A stretch of 64,000 nucleotides of DNA. It comes from Pirellulales bacterium. GTDB lineage: Bacteria > Planctomycetota > Planctomycetia > Pirellulales > Thermoguttaceae. The position numbers and the translations under genes are program-made. The stretch lies in NCBI GenBank assembly GCA_016931075.1, contig JAFGFF010000300.1:1-64000 (forward strand), read 5' to 3'. Positions 18,901 through 27,205 of the stretch are shown here, one piece after another (position 1 is the stretch's first letter; every line of letters starts with the position of its first letter). The notes below the pieces were generated by a model. The model saw only the letters and a list, made by a program, of their open reading frames with translations, made no database searches and was not told where the DNA came from.

Positions 18901-19129
18901 GGAGGATCGTCTGCTTGCGCTCGGCCAGGAGCCGCAGCTTGGCCAAGCGGTCCTGGATCCGCCGGATCTGCTCCTCGTCCAACCCGCCCGTCTGGTCCTT
19001 GCGATAGCGCGTGATGAAAGGGACGGTGTTGCCTTCATCGAGGAGTTCGACCGTCGCCCGAACCTTGGGCAAGGGGAGGCCGACATTCCGCGCCACGTTC
19101 TGTAGATTGATCGCCGCCGTGTCACCCAT
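15914..19129 (-). CDS. tex: Tex family S1 RNA-binding protein with large low-complexity insert
   Basis: A 1,071-residue Tex/YhgF homologue, compared with about 720-780 residues for usual members. The N-terminal helical domain starts at once (VGLPLPKVRATVELLDEGNT, FITRYRKDQTGGLDEEQIR, DLYLPFKPKK). The YqgF/RuvC-like domain has VLAVDPGYRSGCKLVALD and VIAIGNGTACRETEDFF. A helix-hairpin-helix region follows (GVNVNTASTALLRRVSGL, GLGNATFVQAAGFLKI), then an S1 domain near residues 845-925 (GTVLNVVDFGAFVDIGMHDS). Two additions are odd. About 170 residues rich in Ala, Pro, Glu, Asp and Ser (about residues 200-375) are inserted before the DYFDYREAVRRVPPHR segment. After S1 come a basic Lys/Arg/Pro tail and an Asp/Gln-repeat end (residues about 1030-1071). 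Family members act in transcription and RNA binding in the cytoplasm. Confidence 0.95.
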   Translation of the reverse strand: MGDTAAINLQNVARNVGLPLPKVRATVELLDEGNTVPFITRYRKDQTGGLDEEQIRRIQDRLAKLRLLAERKQTILRSIEAQGKLTESLAKRIEAASTTKRLEDLYLPFKPKKQTLATLARSRGLEELAHEILAANPTCADLDRRAADFVSEDRGVLTAADALLGAGHILAEQFSESAELREKLREIVQRTGKLICTQIVTETKEPEAPASGPDDTTSKPAATSQAEASAPSEPDAPKEPDVDASEPETAAADTASAETPAPEEPAPETADTNPVDSDATSTPAPDASASGSGEPPEGAAPANESNTAAESDASTESVAPTEPETVASSEPAAPDKPEADASGSGGIPEADASSAESAAKETPPKPPAPQAKEKKLTAAQLKKKQAQEKRKQAQEKRLKAFSDYFDYREAVRRVPPHRILAINRGERSRVLRVKIDIDLHAIEKTTDEVLIPVDHPHIEFLRGCARDALARLILPSLEREVRRELTEKAEAHAVTVFARNLRNLLLQPPIHDHRVLAVDPGYRSGCKLVALDQFGNPLGHGVIYLVGKSRRGQKAKETVLDLIDRFKLQVIAIGNGTACRETEDFFAKMLEEELAGRGLAYVIANEAGASVYSTSRLGREEFPDYDATLRGAISIGRRLQDPLSELVKIDPPSIGVGMYQHDVKAKHLHTSLDDVVESCVNYVGVNVNTASTALLRRVSGLNQLTARRLFEHRMQNGPFRNREQLKEVAGLGNATFVQAAGFLKIAGGDQPLDATWIHPESYDVAARVLGQLGHAVEDLADKEKVASLAQQSGQVDVKAMAAEMQVGELLLADILAQLARPGRDPREDLPAPVFKRGILKLEDLTPEMELTGTVLNVVDFGAFVDIGMHDSGLVHISRLANKYVADPHEVVAVGDVVRVWVVEIDKQRRRVSLTMIPPGTPKPERPERQRPDRRKGGKPEGRPAGKDKESRRPSDGKKPFSKRPRGKGRPPAKPSYKPKARPKPFVPITEKMKSGAEPMRTFGDLAQFYELKDDSAKKEEKADAPEAKDQIQDTDQAQDNDQGLEKSQDQQTASGQDTDQGQHQEASQDQI

Positions 19130-19736
19130 GAAACGCTGTGCTCAATCGAGGAAAGATCGCGAGAGGTCGCCGGCTGGGGGCTCGCCACGGCGCGCCGTCT
19201 CCCGATCGAGGTGCGGCCGGGGGGTTGGTCCGAGGACCGCATTCCCCAACCTGGTTGACTTGGCCGGTTTACGGGCGGCTGTGCTGGCAGGGCGGCCGCC
19301 ACGAAACCAGTTGTCGGAAAAGCGTCTCCCCCTTCCTCGGCCGACTGGACCGAGGTTTCACGCGGAATAACAACGGATCCGGCCACGATCCCGGCTGTTG
19401 CACTCCCCACCGGCAGGGAGTCGGCCAACTTGGACTGTAGCGCATCGCCAGGGCCTTGTCAAGGTTCCGGCCCTCGGTCGCCGGAGGCCGAAAACGCTTA
19501 CCAACAGCATGTTACCGGCGAGCGGATGCCGATACCCCCACCCAAAAAGACCGATCAGGACGTTGCTATCTTGCCCCGCTTCACCACTCCAACAGGATCG
19601 GTTGGAAGAAATCGCATTTTCCGCGAAATAGATCAAATCCGTAGGACCTTCATGCCGATAAAGGGACCGCACAGGGTGGGCACGTGCAAGCGCGAGCGCG
19701 CACGCAAGAACACCCTAGACAGAAGGAATATCTGGC
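19130..19736. other. Divergent intergenic region between tex and an 82-residue gene
   Basis: About 600 bases with no recognised gene. It must contain the tex promoter (minus strand) and that of the small plus-strand gene. The short frames on both strands have poor composition and no RBS. I see no strong dyad or terminator. Confidence 0.45.
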
Positions 19737-19985
19737 ATGAGGCCAAGTCATCTTCGTATCTATCATGGTCCTGGTGGCGAGACGGGCGGTGTGGACGTAA
19801 CCACGGCGACTTCAGCCCGCGATTCGGTCACCGTCCCTCTGATGGACATCCTGCCCCTGCTAGGCGACGCCGTTCGTTCCGAGCGGACCTGGCTGCGGGA
19901 CTTCGAAGATGACGAGATCACGATTTCGATGGACCTCTACGAAGTGATCCTGGCCTACCAGCACTATCGCCGCCCGTCGGCTTGA
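19737..19985 (+). CDS. Small acidic hypothetical protein
   Basis: An 82-residue protein with an AAGGAA ribosome-binding sequence about 10 bases before the ATG. The C-terminal half is well ordered and acidic (RDFEDDEITISMDLYEVILA followed by YQHYRRPSA), suggesting a short alpha/beta or helical fold. No signal peptide, cysteines or known motif. It stands alone between divergent neighbours. Function not recognised; reality supported by the RBS and by sequence character unlike the shadow frames around it. Confidence 0.6.
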   Translation: MRPSHLRIYHGPGGETGGVDVTTATSARDSVTVPLMDILPLLGDAVRSERTWLRDFEDDEITISMDLYEVILAYQHYRRPSA

Positions 19986-20111
19986 AACACGGAAAAACTG
20001 GGGCACAGGGGTGGACCGGGCGCTCGTACATCCGACTCGGGATGGGTGGATATCATCCGTCACCGAGCCGAATGCACAAGCGTCCGGTTTCTTTTTTATC
20101 ATCACCTCAGC

Positions 20112-21302
20112 TCAGAACTCATCCACCGGGGTCGATCGGACCTCGGGTTCTTCTTCCGCTTCGGACGCCTCGGCCGCTTCTTGCTCGGCCTGTTCGGCTT
20201 CCTTGAGGTCGCGTCGGACCGTCTCGTCGCACACCCAGGCCAAACGTCCCAGCAGCCGGAAATAGAGGAACTCGGTCGCGACCAGAATCATGCCCGTGGC
20301 CAGCGACGCCATGATCACCACGCTGATCAGACCGACGAGCCCTTCGAGCGCCTCGGCGACCTTCCACGTGCCCCAGAACAGTCCAAAGGCCGCCGCGCCC
20401 AGCAGGCCGGATTCCACGTAGAACACGATCCACGTCCACCAGCACCGGATCATGCTCCAGAGGACGGCCGTCGTCAGCGGCATGAATGGGCTCTGCGCGT
20501 CGAGCGTGGAGAGAAGGACAACGGGAAAGAGCAAGTGGCAGCAGAGCACGAACCGAAGCCAGCCCGGGTCGTCCAGCAGATACCCCAGCCCATGGGCGAT
20601 GCCTATGGGAATGAGGAGGACGACGAACAGATGGAACGCATCGCTGGCCCAGTCGAGCCAGACGGCGTCAGGCCAGTTTTCGATTTTCTTGTTGCCGGCG
20701 GCCGAATCCTGCAGCACGGCCAGCCCGTAGGCCGACGCGGTGACGGTCCAGAGGAGCCCCAAGAAAGCGGCGGCGCAGGCGATCAACAGCCCCATGACCC
20801 GCAACACGGCCAGAAGAAGCAGCCTTGAGTTCGGCAGGCCTGGCACCGAACCGGCCCCGGAGGCCGCCATGATGGCCGCCGTCAGAACAAAACCCAGCGT
20901 GACGCCCGCGGACGCGGAGAGCACGCCCCAGCGGATCAGCATCGGCAAGCTGCCGAAGCAACTCAGCACTCCTTGGATCATCGGGAAGCGGGGTAGCTTG
21001 GGCCGCTCGGAATAAGACGCCGCCGGTTTGTCCGAGTCATCTTCACCTGAGTAGTCCGACTCCTCTTCCGGCAAGAGAACCGGGACGACAGGTCCCGAAT
21101 GCTCCTTGGGATCCAGAACCCCGTAGACGTCACGAACGGCGTATTCATCCGGCGGCGAGACGGGCTCGGGCGAGGGCACCTCGACGATCGCCTTGCACTT
21201 CGGGCACGGGAACCGCCCACCCGCCGCGGAAGCCTTGGCCCGGAGCATGGCCCCGCAGCCCGGGCAGGCCCAACGCAGCGTCTGCTCATTCGGCTCCACC
21301 AT
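20112..21302 (-). CDS. Multi-pass membrane protein with N-terminal zinc ribbon
   Basis: Start at 21302 chosen because GGGAGG lies about 7 bases upstream; the frame is open 150 bases further but without RBS. The 396-residue product begins with a zinc ribbon, CPGC (residues 12-15) and CPKC (about 30-33), of the MJ0042/zinc_ribbon type. An acidic linker of about 70 residues follows, then about six hydrophobic segments between residues 110 and 360 (for example LLIACAAAFLGLLWTVTASA, MASLATGMILVATEFLYF). The end is a short Glu/Ala-rich cytoplasmic tail. Zinc ribbon plus membrane domain is frequent in planctomycetes and has no assigned role. Confidence 0.85.
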   Translation of the reverse strand: MVEPNEQTLRWACPGCGAMLRAKASAAGGRFPCPKCKAIVEVPSPEPVSPPDEYAVRDVYGVLDPKEHSGPVVPVLLPEEESDYSGEDDSDKPAASYSERPKLPRFPMIQGVLSCFGSLPMLIRWGVLSASAGVTLGFVLTAAIMAASGAGSVPGLPNSRLLLLAVLRVMGLLIACAAAFLGLLWTVTASAYGLAVLQDSAAGNKKIENWPDAVWLDWASDAFHLFVVLLIPIGIAHGLGYLLDDPGWLRFVLCCHLLFPVVLLSTLDAQSPFMPLTTAVLWSMIRCWWTWIVFYVESGLLGAAAFGLFWGTWKVAEALEGLVGLISVVIMASLATGMILVATEFLYFRLLGRLAWVCDETVRRDLKEAEQAEQEAAEASEAEEEPEVRSTPVDEF

Positions 21303-21742
21303 CGGCCGCCTCCCGCAAGCCGGGTATGGTTCCCCAAAGATGACCCCACAGGGCACCGTTGATCCTAACGGAACGGCATTTCTCGTCAAGCCAAGGCTTC
21401 GGGCGTTGTTGGTGTCATCAGAAGTAGCAACACCCCAGAGCTGGAGGGCCACGCTCCATCGTGGCCGGGCTAACGGGCTGGAAATTGTGAGGAAAATGGA
21501 AAATAATTGGCAAGGTGATGAGGGTCGTTGGCCAATGGGCTAAAGCTGTATGCGAGAACACCGAGCCCGGCATGGCGGTCACTCATGAAGAGCTTTGGGA
21601 GCAGGCCCGTCGCAATGCCAAGAAGTAGCGTCTCCCTTCGATTTCGTCCACTTGTTGTCCAGGAAATCCAAAATTCGCACGCGTTTTTACGACGTGTGGT
21701 CCTGAAGGTGTATCCCTTACCAGAACCGCTGACAGGTGCGCC
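21303..21742. other. Intergenic region with small hairpin and possible microprotein
   Basis: Lies between the minus-strand zinc-ribbon gene and a plus-strand membrane-protein gene. A 7-bp hairpin GGCCACG/CGTGGCC sits at 21447-21453 and 21460-21466. A 36-residue frame at 21518-21628 is the only protein-like segment. Promoters for both flanking genes are expected here but none is distinct. Confidence 0.45.
21518..21628 (+). CDS. Possible 36-residue microprotein or gene remnant
   Basis: ATG at 21518 opens a 36-residue frame with amphipathic character, ending THEELWEQARRNAKK. An AAGGTG sequence lies almost directly against the ATG, and a GTG at 21515 is also in frame. The TrpGlu-rich helix followed by a basic end looks protein-like, and could be the tail of a decayed gene rather than an independent one. 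No homology is claimed. Confidence 0.25.
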   Translation: MRVVGQWAKAVCENTEPGMAVTHEELWEQARRNAKK

Positions 21743-22312
21743 ATGATGTCTGTCTTCTATGTGCTGGCGATAGCCTTTGTCTGGGGCTGGGTTCCAGTGG
21801 GCATCATTGGATTGGCGCTACTCATTCGGGCCTTTCGGAAGAAGAGGGGGTATTGGGGGGCGGCTTGGTTTCTGGTATTAGCCGTGGTTTGGTCGTCCCA
21901 GACTTTGCGGTACAGGTCGCTGCCGAGCGCTTTTGGTTCACGAAGTCACACAATGCGTTCAGTTGATGGACATCTCGAAGCGGGCCTGATTCAGCAGGGA
22001 ACTCACACAGACCTATTGGTGCGTCGCGACGACGTAGAACATATTGTCAGGCTGCGGGCCGGGTTTCACCGGCCCGATCGTATCTTCTGGATGTACGATG
22101 AAAAAGCAATCGGCGTGGACTATGCTGATGACTGCCCTGTCGATGACAAGATCGTTTACTTCGACCTGTTTTTCAGAGACCCAATGACACTTACAAAGGA
22201 AGACGGGGAGAAGATGCGCTTTGCAAATCCTCTGACTCCCGAAGAACAACAGGCTTTCGAACAAACCAAGCAGGCAGTGTTGAGAGGGGAAACGCGCCAA
22301 GACCCGCCTTAA
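21743..22312 (+). CDS. Hypothetical protein with N-terminal membrane segments
   Basis: A 189-residue protein with two hydrophobic stretches near the N-terminus (about residues 4-28 and 37-50, separated by the basic FRKKRGYW), then a soluble domain of about 130 residues rich in acidic and aromatic residues (DRIFWMYDEKAIGVDYADDC, LTPEEQQAFEQTKQAVLRGE). An AGGTG lies 5 bases upstream of two adjacent ATGs. Its stop is 53 bases from the convergent TraB-like gene. No known family recognised. Confidence 0.65.
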   Translation: MMSVFYVLAIAFVWGWVPVGIIGLALLIRAFRKKRGYWGAAWFLVLAVVWSSQTLRYRSLPSAFGSRSHTMRSVDGHLEAGLIQQGTHTDLLVRRDDVEHIVRLRAGFHRPDRIFWMYDEKAIGVDYADDCPVDDKIVYFDLFFRDPMTLTKEDGEKMRFANPLTPEEQQAFEQTKQAVLRGETRQDPP

Positions 22313-22320
22313 TCAAGAAC

Positions 22321-22347
22321 CCCGAGCCCCCAGTCCCGAGCCCCCAG
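22321..22347. repeat. 14-base tandem repeat, two units
   Basis: CCCGAGCCCCCAG occurs twice, at 22321-22333 and 22335-22347, separated by one T, in the 53-base gap between two convergent genes. Probably slippage-derived; no function inferred. Confidence 0.6.
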
Positions 22348-22365
22348 CCCCTAATCCCCGCCCGG

Positions 22366-23355
22366 CTAGGGCTCGCTCCGGCTATCAAGCTTCCAGGCGG
22401 GCAGCCAGCGGATGCTCTGACGGGTGAGGCCAAAATCCTTTTCGAGACGCTTTTCCATGTCGGCCATGTGACCGGCGCCGTAGAAGATAGCGATCTTCTT
22501 CTTGCCCGCCTTGAGTTGCTTTTCCAAGCCTTCGAGGGCCTTCTTGTTGCGTTGCGAGATGATCGACGAGCCCTTGGGGCCTTCCATCGCCTGGACCAGC
22601 CCACCCATGTCGGCCATCTGTTGGGCGAACGCCCTGCGCAGCGCCAGGGCCTGGTCCTCGGCGAACAGGGCGGCCATCATTTGGCCGTTGCTGCCGCCCA
22701 TCGGGTCGCCCGACTCCCGCGCGATGGCGTAGCCCATGGCTCGGGCGAACATGGCGACGAGATTCTCTTGCCGGCTGCGCATCGACTCGGCCAGTTCGGA
22801 GGGCGACATGTCGGCGTGGACCAGATTGGGGCGATGGTAGTCGATCCCGTCGAGTTGGTGCTTGAGCTTCAACATGCTGGTCAGGCCGTTTTGGAGGCCG
22901 GAGATCGGATTGCTCGACGGCATGCCCGGCTCGGGCCGCGAGCCCTCCGGGGCGATCAGTTCGTAGAGGACCACGTCGTAGTTTTTGAACTCCTGGTTGA
23001 GCTTCTCATAGTAGCTTGGCTCGCCTACGTGGACCGCGCCGATCAGATCGACCGTCGGCCCATCCTTCCGCTTGGCTGGGTCGGCCGGGGCGAACCGTCC
23101 GATGGCGATCTCCAGCGCTTTCAGCTTTCCCCGGGCGTCCTTGGTCACTCGCATGTACTGCGACGGCTGCTTCTGATTCGCCCCTTTCGCAGGGGTCTCC
23201 TTCTTCTCGTTCTTTTGACCCTTTCGGGCTTCGACGACCTTGCGGATGGCGGTGGCCGACGACGAGTCCGGCTTTTCGCTGGGAGAACAGGCCCCCTGAG
23301 TGCAAGCCCAAAGGGACAGGGGAAGGGCAATGGCCCAGGCTCGATAGGTTTTCAT
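22366..23355 (-). CDS. Exported TraB/GumN-like protein
   Basis: A 329-residue protein with a signal peptide and Cys residues near the cleavage region (SLWACTQGAC), so possibly a lipoprotein, although the lipobox is not canonical. A charged low-complexity linker (residues about 35-68) precedes the TraB/GumN-type domain: VDLIGAVHVGEPSYYEKLNQ, DVVLYELIAPEG, and near the end KIAIFYGAGHMADMEKRLEK. The two His-containing motifs and the YELI glutamate match the conserved sites of the TraB/TIKI superfamily, some members of which are metal-dependent peptidases. Activity here is inferred only. The gene is divergent from the autotransporter gene. Confidence 0.85.
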   Translation of the reverse strand: MKTYRAWAIALPLSLWACTQGACSPSEKPDSSSATAIRKVVEARKGQKNEKKETPAKGANQKQPSQYMRVTKDARGKLKALEIAIGRFAPADPAKRKDGPTVDLIGAVHVGEPSYYEKLNQEFKNYDVVLYELIAPEGSRPEPGMPSSNPISGLQNGLTSMLKLKHQLDGIDYHRPNLVHADMSPSELAESMRSRQENLVAMFARAMGYAIARESGDPMGGSNGQMMAALFAEDQALALRRAFAQQMADMGGLVQAMEGPKGSSIISQRNKKALEGLEKQLKAGKKKIAIFYGAGHMADMEKRLEKDFGLTRQSIRWLPAWKLDSRSEP

Positions 23356-23764
23356 GGTGAGCAGCCTTATTCCGCGTTGGCGTTGGATGAATTGCCTCGT
23401 CCAGATTATAGCACCGCCAGACGATTCGTGCCCCTGGGCCGCGGCGGCCGGATTGGCCGCATCTGCTTGCCAGACATGGTTTTCCGCCTTTGCAGATCAA
23501 ACAGGAAAGACCTTTCCTCCATCCAATTGTCCCCCTGTATCCCGCAGTCATCGCAAATGCGCGAAATTGCCCGCCTTTCCTTTTCGTTAAAGAGGTGTGC
23601 TGCTCCCGTTCCAGCGTCCGATAACCCTAGGGGATCTACTCCTTTACGAACGTTTCCGTTCATCCCGGGCCTGGTGAGGCAAGGCTCGCACAAGGACACA
23701 AGTTTCTCAGATCTGCTTAATTAGACAATCCGCAGTTCATTTCTGCACGGTTGAATACCTGGTC
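23356..23764. other. Divergent promoter region of the TraB-like and autotransporter genes
   Basis: About 400 bases with no convincing gene. It must carry both promoters. I note a short GAACG/CGTTC dyad near 23648-23661 and an AT-richer stretch just before the autotransporter start (about 23700-23760), but no consensus promoter. The ribosome-binding site for the autotransporter is weak. Confidence 0.45.
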
Positions 23765-26700
23765 ATGACGACGATCGACTTTTCACACGGCCGACACCTC
23801 CTGGCGCGGGTGATCCTCCTTTTGGCAGCGGTGTTCTCGGGGCTGACGATGGCCGTCGGCGCCGACATTGACATCACCAATGCCGATGAGACCGTCTCAG
23901 CCTATCCGAATGTGGACAATTTCACGTTTCGCAGCGGAGCAGGCAACACGGGTCAACTGATTGTTGCACAAGGGGCGGCGCCCGCGGCTACCCTGGCCGG
24001 CAATTTGACCCTCGAACGGGACGCCGCGGTCCGGTTCGACGGCACGTTGACCTACTCGGCCCTGGTTGCCGCCGCTGCGCGAAGCCTGGACCTCGGGGGG
24101 AACACGTTCACGTTTCTGAATAACCAGGGTGGGGCAGTTAATCAGCCGTTCAACGTGTTCTTCGGCGACATGGCGGGGGGAGGCACGTTCGCCGCCGCGA
24201 CCAGCGGACAGATCCTATTGCGCGGTTCGACGCCCGGCGATCCCACGGCCCAGTCGATCATCCTGCATCTCAACGGCGGGCAGTCGAACAACAACGGCAG
24301 CAACGTCCTGTTCGACTTTCATGGCGGCGGCCTGAGCGTCGACAATGCGCTTTCCCTACCGCAAACGATCACCGTTGTCGCCAAGTACGGCGCGGCCGTG
24401 ATGTTGCCCACCGACGGAACCACCATTGGTTCGAGCTTTTCCTATCAAGTCGATTCGGACAGCGGCAACTGGACGAACACGGGCGGGATGATGATCCTCG
24501 GCGACCTGACGCCTGGGTTGATTGTGCCCGCCAACGTGACCTATAGCGGAGCCGTCACCTACAACGGCACCAACTACGTCGACAACTACGGCCAGGCGTG
24601 GGGCCAGGCGACTGTCCTGGTCGGGGCGGGCACGTTCCGCTATGCCGATTCGGTCTTCGCCGACACTGACGCCCTGGCCGTTGGCGGCGGACGTAACTTC
24701 CTAACCGGAGCGATCGACCCCACGACCCGAGCGACCCTGGTCATCGTCAACCAGAGTAATCTGGACAGCCTGCCGACTAACCTGGGCTTCTGCGGCGGCA
24801 AGATCGACCTGACCGCCTTGGGCGGCACGGTCAATCTGACTGGCTTCAATCTGGCGGCAATCAACGTCGACACGGGCCCCGGCGATCCGTTCCCCGGCGG
24901 CGGGTCGTTGATCGTCAACGGCGCGGTTCCCGTCGTCGTCCAGATCGACGGCGTCGGCCTGTTGACGCGAGACGGCTTTCTCACCATCGAACGCAGCGGC
25001 GGCGCCAGCGCCGTGACGCTCGAAGTCGATTGCGGCGGCGGGCTGGTCGATCCGAGCAGCTTCGCCGGGTTCCTGTTGCCCACCGGGGCTACTGTCCGGT
25101 TCACGAACGTCACAGGCGACACGGTCGTCTCAGGCAACCTCGAAGGGAGCGGCTCGGTCGACGCCGAAGGGAAGAACCTGACGCTCGGAAGCAACGTCGA
25201 CGCCGATCAGCCGTTCGACGGCACGTTGGCCAACGTCGACGCCTTGAACAAGACCGGCACGGGCAAGACCGAAATCGGCAACGGCGCGACCGTCACGCCC
25301 AACTCGGCACAGGTTTCTCAAGGGGAATTGAGCGTCCAAAACGGCGCCACGTTCAACCTCAACGGCGGGGCCGGCACCTTGTCGGTCAACTCGGGCGGCG
25401 TCTTGTCGGGCGACGGAACGATCCAGGGCAACGTCGTGCTCGGCGGAGGCGGTTGGCTCAAGCCGGGCAATTCGATCGATGTCCACACGACCAACGGAAA
25501 CTTGACCCTGCAGAGCAACGGCGGCATCGAAATTGAAATCGTCGGGCTGCCCGGCGGACAGACCACGGGTGTGCCCGGTACGGATAACGACGTCGAACAC
25601 GTCACCGGCACGCTGACCGTCCAAAGCGGCGGGCGAATCCACGTTACCGAGGACAGCACGAGCGTCAACCCGTTCAAGGCGGGAGACCGGTATTACTCGC
25701 TGGTCGGCGAAGCGGGCATCGTCAATTCGGGCGGGCTCACGATGACCGACGACCTGGCCGGCGTGACCATTGATCAGTTCGGCGTTGAGAACACGACGTT
25801 CAATATCTCGGGCGGTCCGGTGACGGGCGATTGGCTCTGGTTCACGCTGATCGAAGGATTTTCCGCACAAACACCCAACGAGAGCCACGCGGCCGCTTAC
25901 ATCCTGTTTCAACATGGCTTGGGCGAGATGGGCGCCCTGTACACGGCGCTGGACGGATTGGATTCCCAACAACAGGCGGCGGCGCTTGGGACCCTGTCGG
26001 GCGAGTCGCTCGTCTCGGCCCAATCGCTCTCGATGGCCTCGGGACTTCTTCGTCTGCGGGTGTTGCTGAATCAGATCCGTCCGAGGACCTCATTCGACGA
26101 CGTCCTGCCCCGGTTCGCCGGTGCTGGTCAATACAACGGGATCGTCCGTGCGCAGAACTGCGGTTGCCCGGCGTGGAACGGCTGGGCATCCGGCTACGGC
26201 GCCGGCGGTTCGGTGCATGGCAGCCGGCAGACCAACTCGGTCAACACGTCCGTCGGCGGGCTGGTTACGGGCATCGATCGCCTGTTGTCCGCCGACACGC
26301 GGTTGGGCTTCTTCTACGGCTACGGCCACGTCAGCGGCAACTTCGACGCGCTGCAATCGATCAGCCGGATCGAGAACCATTTCTTCGGCGTCTACCTGAC
26401 GCGTCGGATGGACGATTGGTACTGGTTGAACACATTCGGAATGGGCTACGACGCCTACCGGTCGCGACGCCGCGTCGCCGTCGGCCCTCTGGTCGAGTCG
26501 GGCCTGGCTACGAATGACGGCTGGCAATCGCTCGTCTACTGCGAGTTGGGACGCGATCTGCCCTGGCGCCGCGCGATCCTGCAACCGTACTTCGGCCTGG
26601 AGTACGTCTATCTCCGTCAGAACGCGCTGACCGAAAACGGCGTCGTCGCGCCGAATACGGCCCTGGCCATGAACCCGATCGTGGATCAGGCGCTCCGCAC

Positions 26701-27013
26701 GCATCTGGGCGGGCGGATTTCGTTGCAGTCTTCCTGGCACGGGTACGGCAGCATGACCGAGTTCCGGGCCGCCTGGATGCACGACATGCTCGACGGCGCC
26801 GCGCCGATCACCGCCATGCGATTCGCCGGCGTGCCTGGCGGAGCCACGTTCGCCGTCAACGGCGCTGACTTGGCGCGCGATTGGTGTTGGCTCGGGACAG
26901 GCATCCAGTGCCAGTTGTCCGGCAATGCCAAGGTCTTCGTCGACTACGATCTGCTGATCAACGACCGGCAGTCGTTACACACCGGCAGCGGCGGCCTGGT
27001 CGTGCTGTGGTGA
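23765..27013 (+). CDS. Autotransporter (type V secretion) with beta-helical passenger
   Basis: A 1,082-residue protein in classical autotransporter order. A signal peptide ends near residue 33 (FSGLTMAVGA). A long glycine-, asparagine- and threonine-rich passenger follows (about 34-700) with PATR-like repeats such as FNLNGGAGTLSVNSGGVLSG and GNVVLGGGGWLKPGNSIDVH. A linker helix is seen near 720-780, then an outer-membrane beta-barrel domain (about 795-1082) with alternating aromatic strands (NHFFGVYLTRRMDDWYWLN, ILQPYFGLEYVYLRQNAL). The protein ends in GGLVVLW, the terminal aromatic expected for BAM-assisted insertion. The passenger has no recognisable enzyme. Such proteins are typical of proteobacteria. 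The gene is followed by a clear terminator. Confidence 0.9.
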   Translation: MTTIDFSHGRHLLARVILLLAAVFSGLTMAVGADIDITNADETVSAYPNVDNFTFRSGAGNTGQLIVAQGAAPAATLAGNLTLERDAAVRFDGTLTYSALVAAAARSLDLGGNTFTFLNNQGGAVNQPFNVFFGDMAGGGTFAAATSGQILLRGSTPGDPTAQSIILHLNGGQSNNNGSNVLFDFHGGGLSVDNALSLPQTITVVAKYGAAVMLPTDGTTIGSSFSYQVDSDSGNWTNTGGMMILGDLTPGLIVPANVTYSGAVTYNGTNYVDNYGQAWGQATVLVGAGTFRYADSVFADTDALAVGGGRNFLTGAIDPTTRATLVIVNQSNLDSLPTNLGFCGGKIDLTALGGTVNLTGFNLAAINVDTGPGDPFPGGGSLIVNGAVPVVVQIDGVGLLTRDGFLTIERSGGASAVTLEVDCGGGLVDPSSFAGFLLPTGATVRFTNVTGDTVVSGNLEGSGSVDAEGKNLTLGSNVDADQPFDGTLANVDALNKTGTGKTEIGNGATVTPNSAQVSQGELSVQNGATFNLNGGAGTLSVNSGGVLSGDGTIQGNVVLGGGGWLKPGNSIDVHTTNGNLTLQSNGGIEIEIVGLPGGQTTGVPGTDNDVEHVTGTLTVQSGGRIHVTEDSTSVNPFKAGDRYYSLVGEAGIVNSGGLTMTDDLAGVTIDQFGVENTTFNISGGPVTGDWLWFTLIEGFSAQTPNESHAAAYILFQHGLGEMGALYTALDGLDSQQQAAALGTLSGESLVSAQSLSMASGLLRLRVLLNQIRPRTSFDDVLPRFAGAGQYNGIVRAQNCGCPAWNGWASGYGAGGSVHGSRQTNSVNTSVGGLVTGIDRLLSADTRLGFFYGYGHVSGNFDALQSISRIENHFFGVYLTRRMDDWYWLNTFGMGYDAYRSRRRVAVGPLVESGLATNDGWQSLVYCELGRDLPWRRAILQPYFGLEYVYLRQNALTENGVVAPNTALAMNPIVDQALRTHLGGRISLQSSWHGYGSMTEFRAAWMHDMLDGAAPITAMRFAGVPGGATFAVNGADLARDWCWLGTGIQCQLSGNAKVFVDYDLLINDRQSLHTGSGGLVVLW

Positions 27014-27065
27014 TCAGGCGGAATTGGCTCACGCCGACTGCTGGGTAATCGTTGTCCCTCTACGT

Positions 27066-27093
27066 GCTTACCCTGAATAGGGTAAGCTTTTTT
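27066..27093 (+). terminator. Intrinsic terminator after the autotransporter gene
   Basis: GCTTACCC (27066-27073) and GGGTAAGC (27080-27087) form a perfect 8-bp stem with a 6-base loop, followed directly by six T (27088-27093). It lies about 50 bases after the stop codon and separates the autotransporter from the next PEP-CTERM gene. Confidence 0.9.
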
Positions 27094-27205
27094 CTTGTCA
27101 GGAAACGAACTCGATCGGGAAAGGCAATTCCGGTGAACAGGGGAAACCGTTCTTTGTGCGGATGCGGACATCTGATCGATACAGTTGAGAAGAAAGGGGA
27201 AGCCC

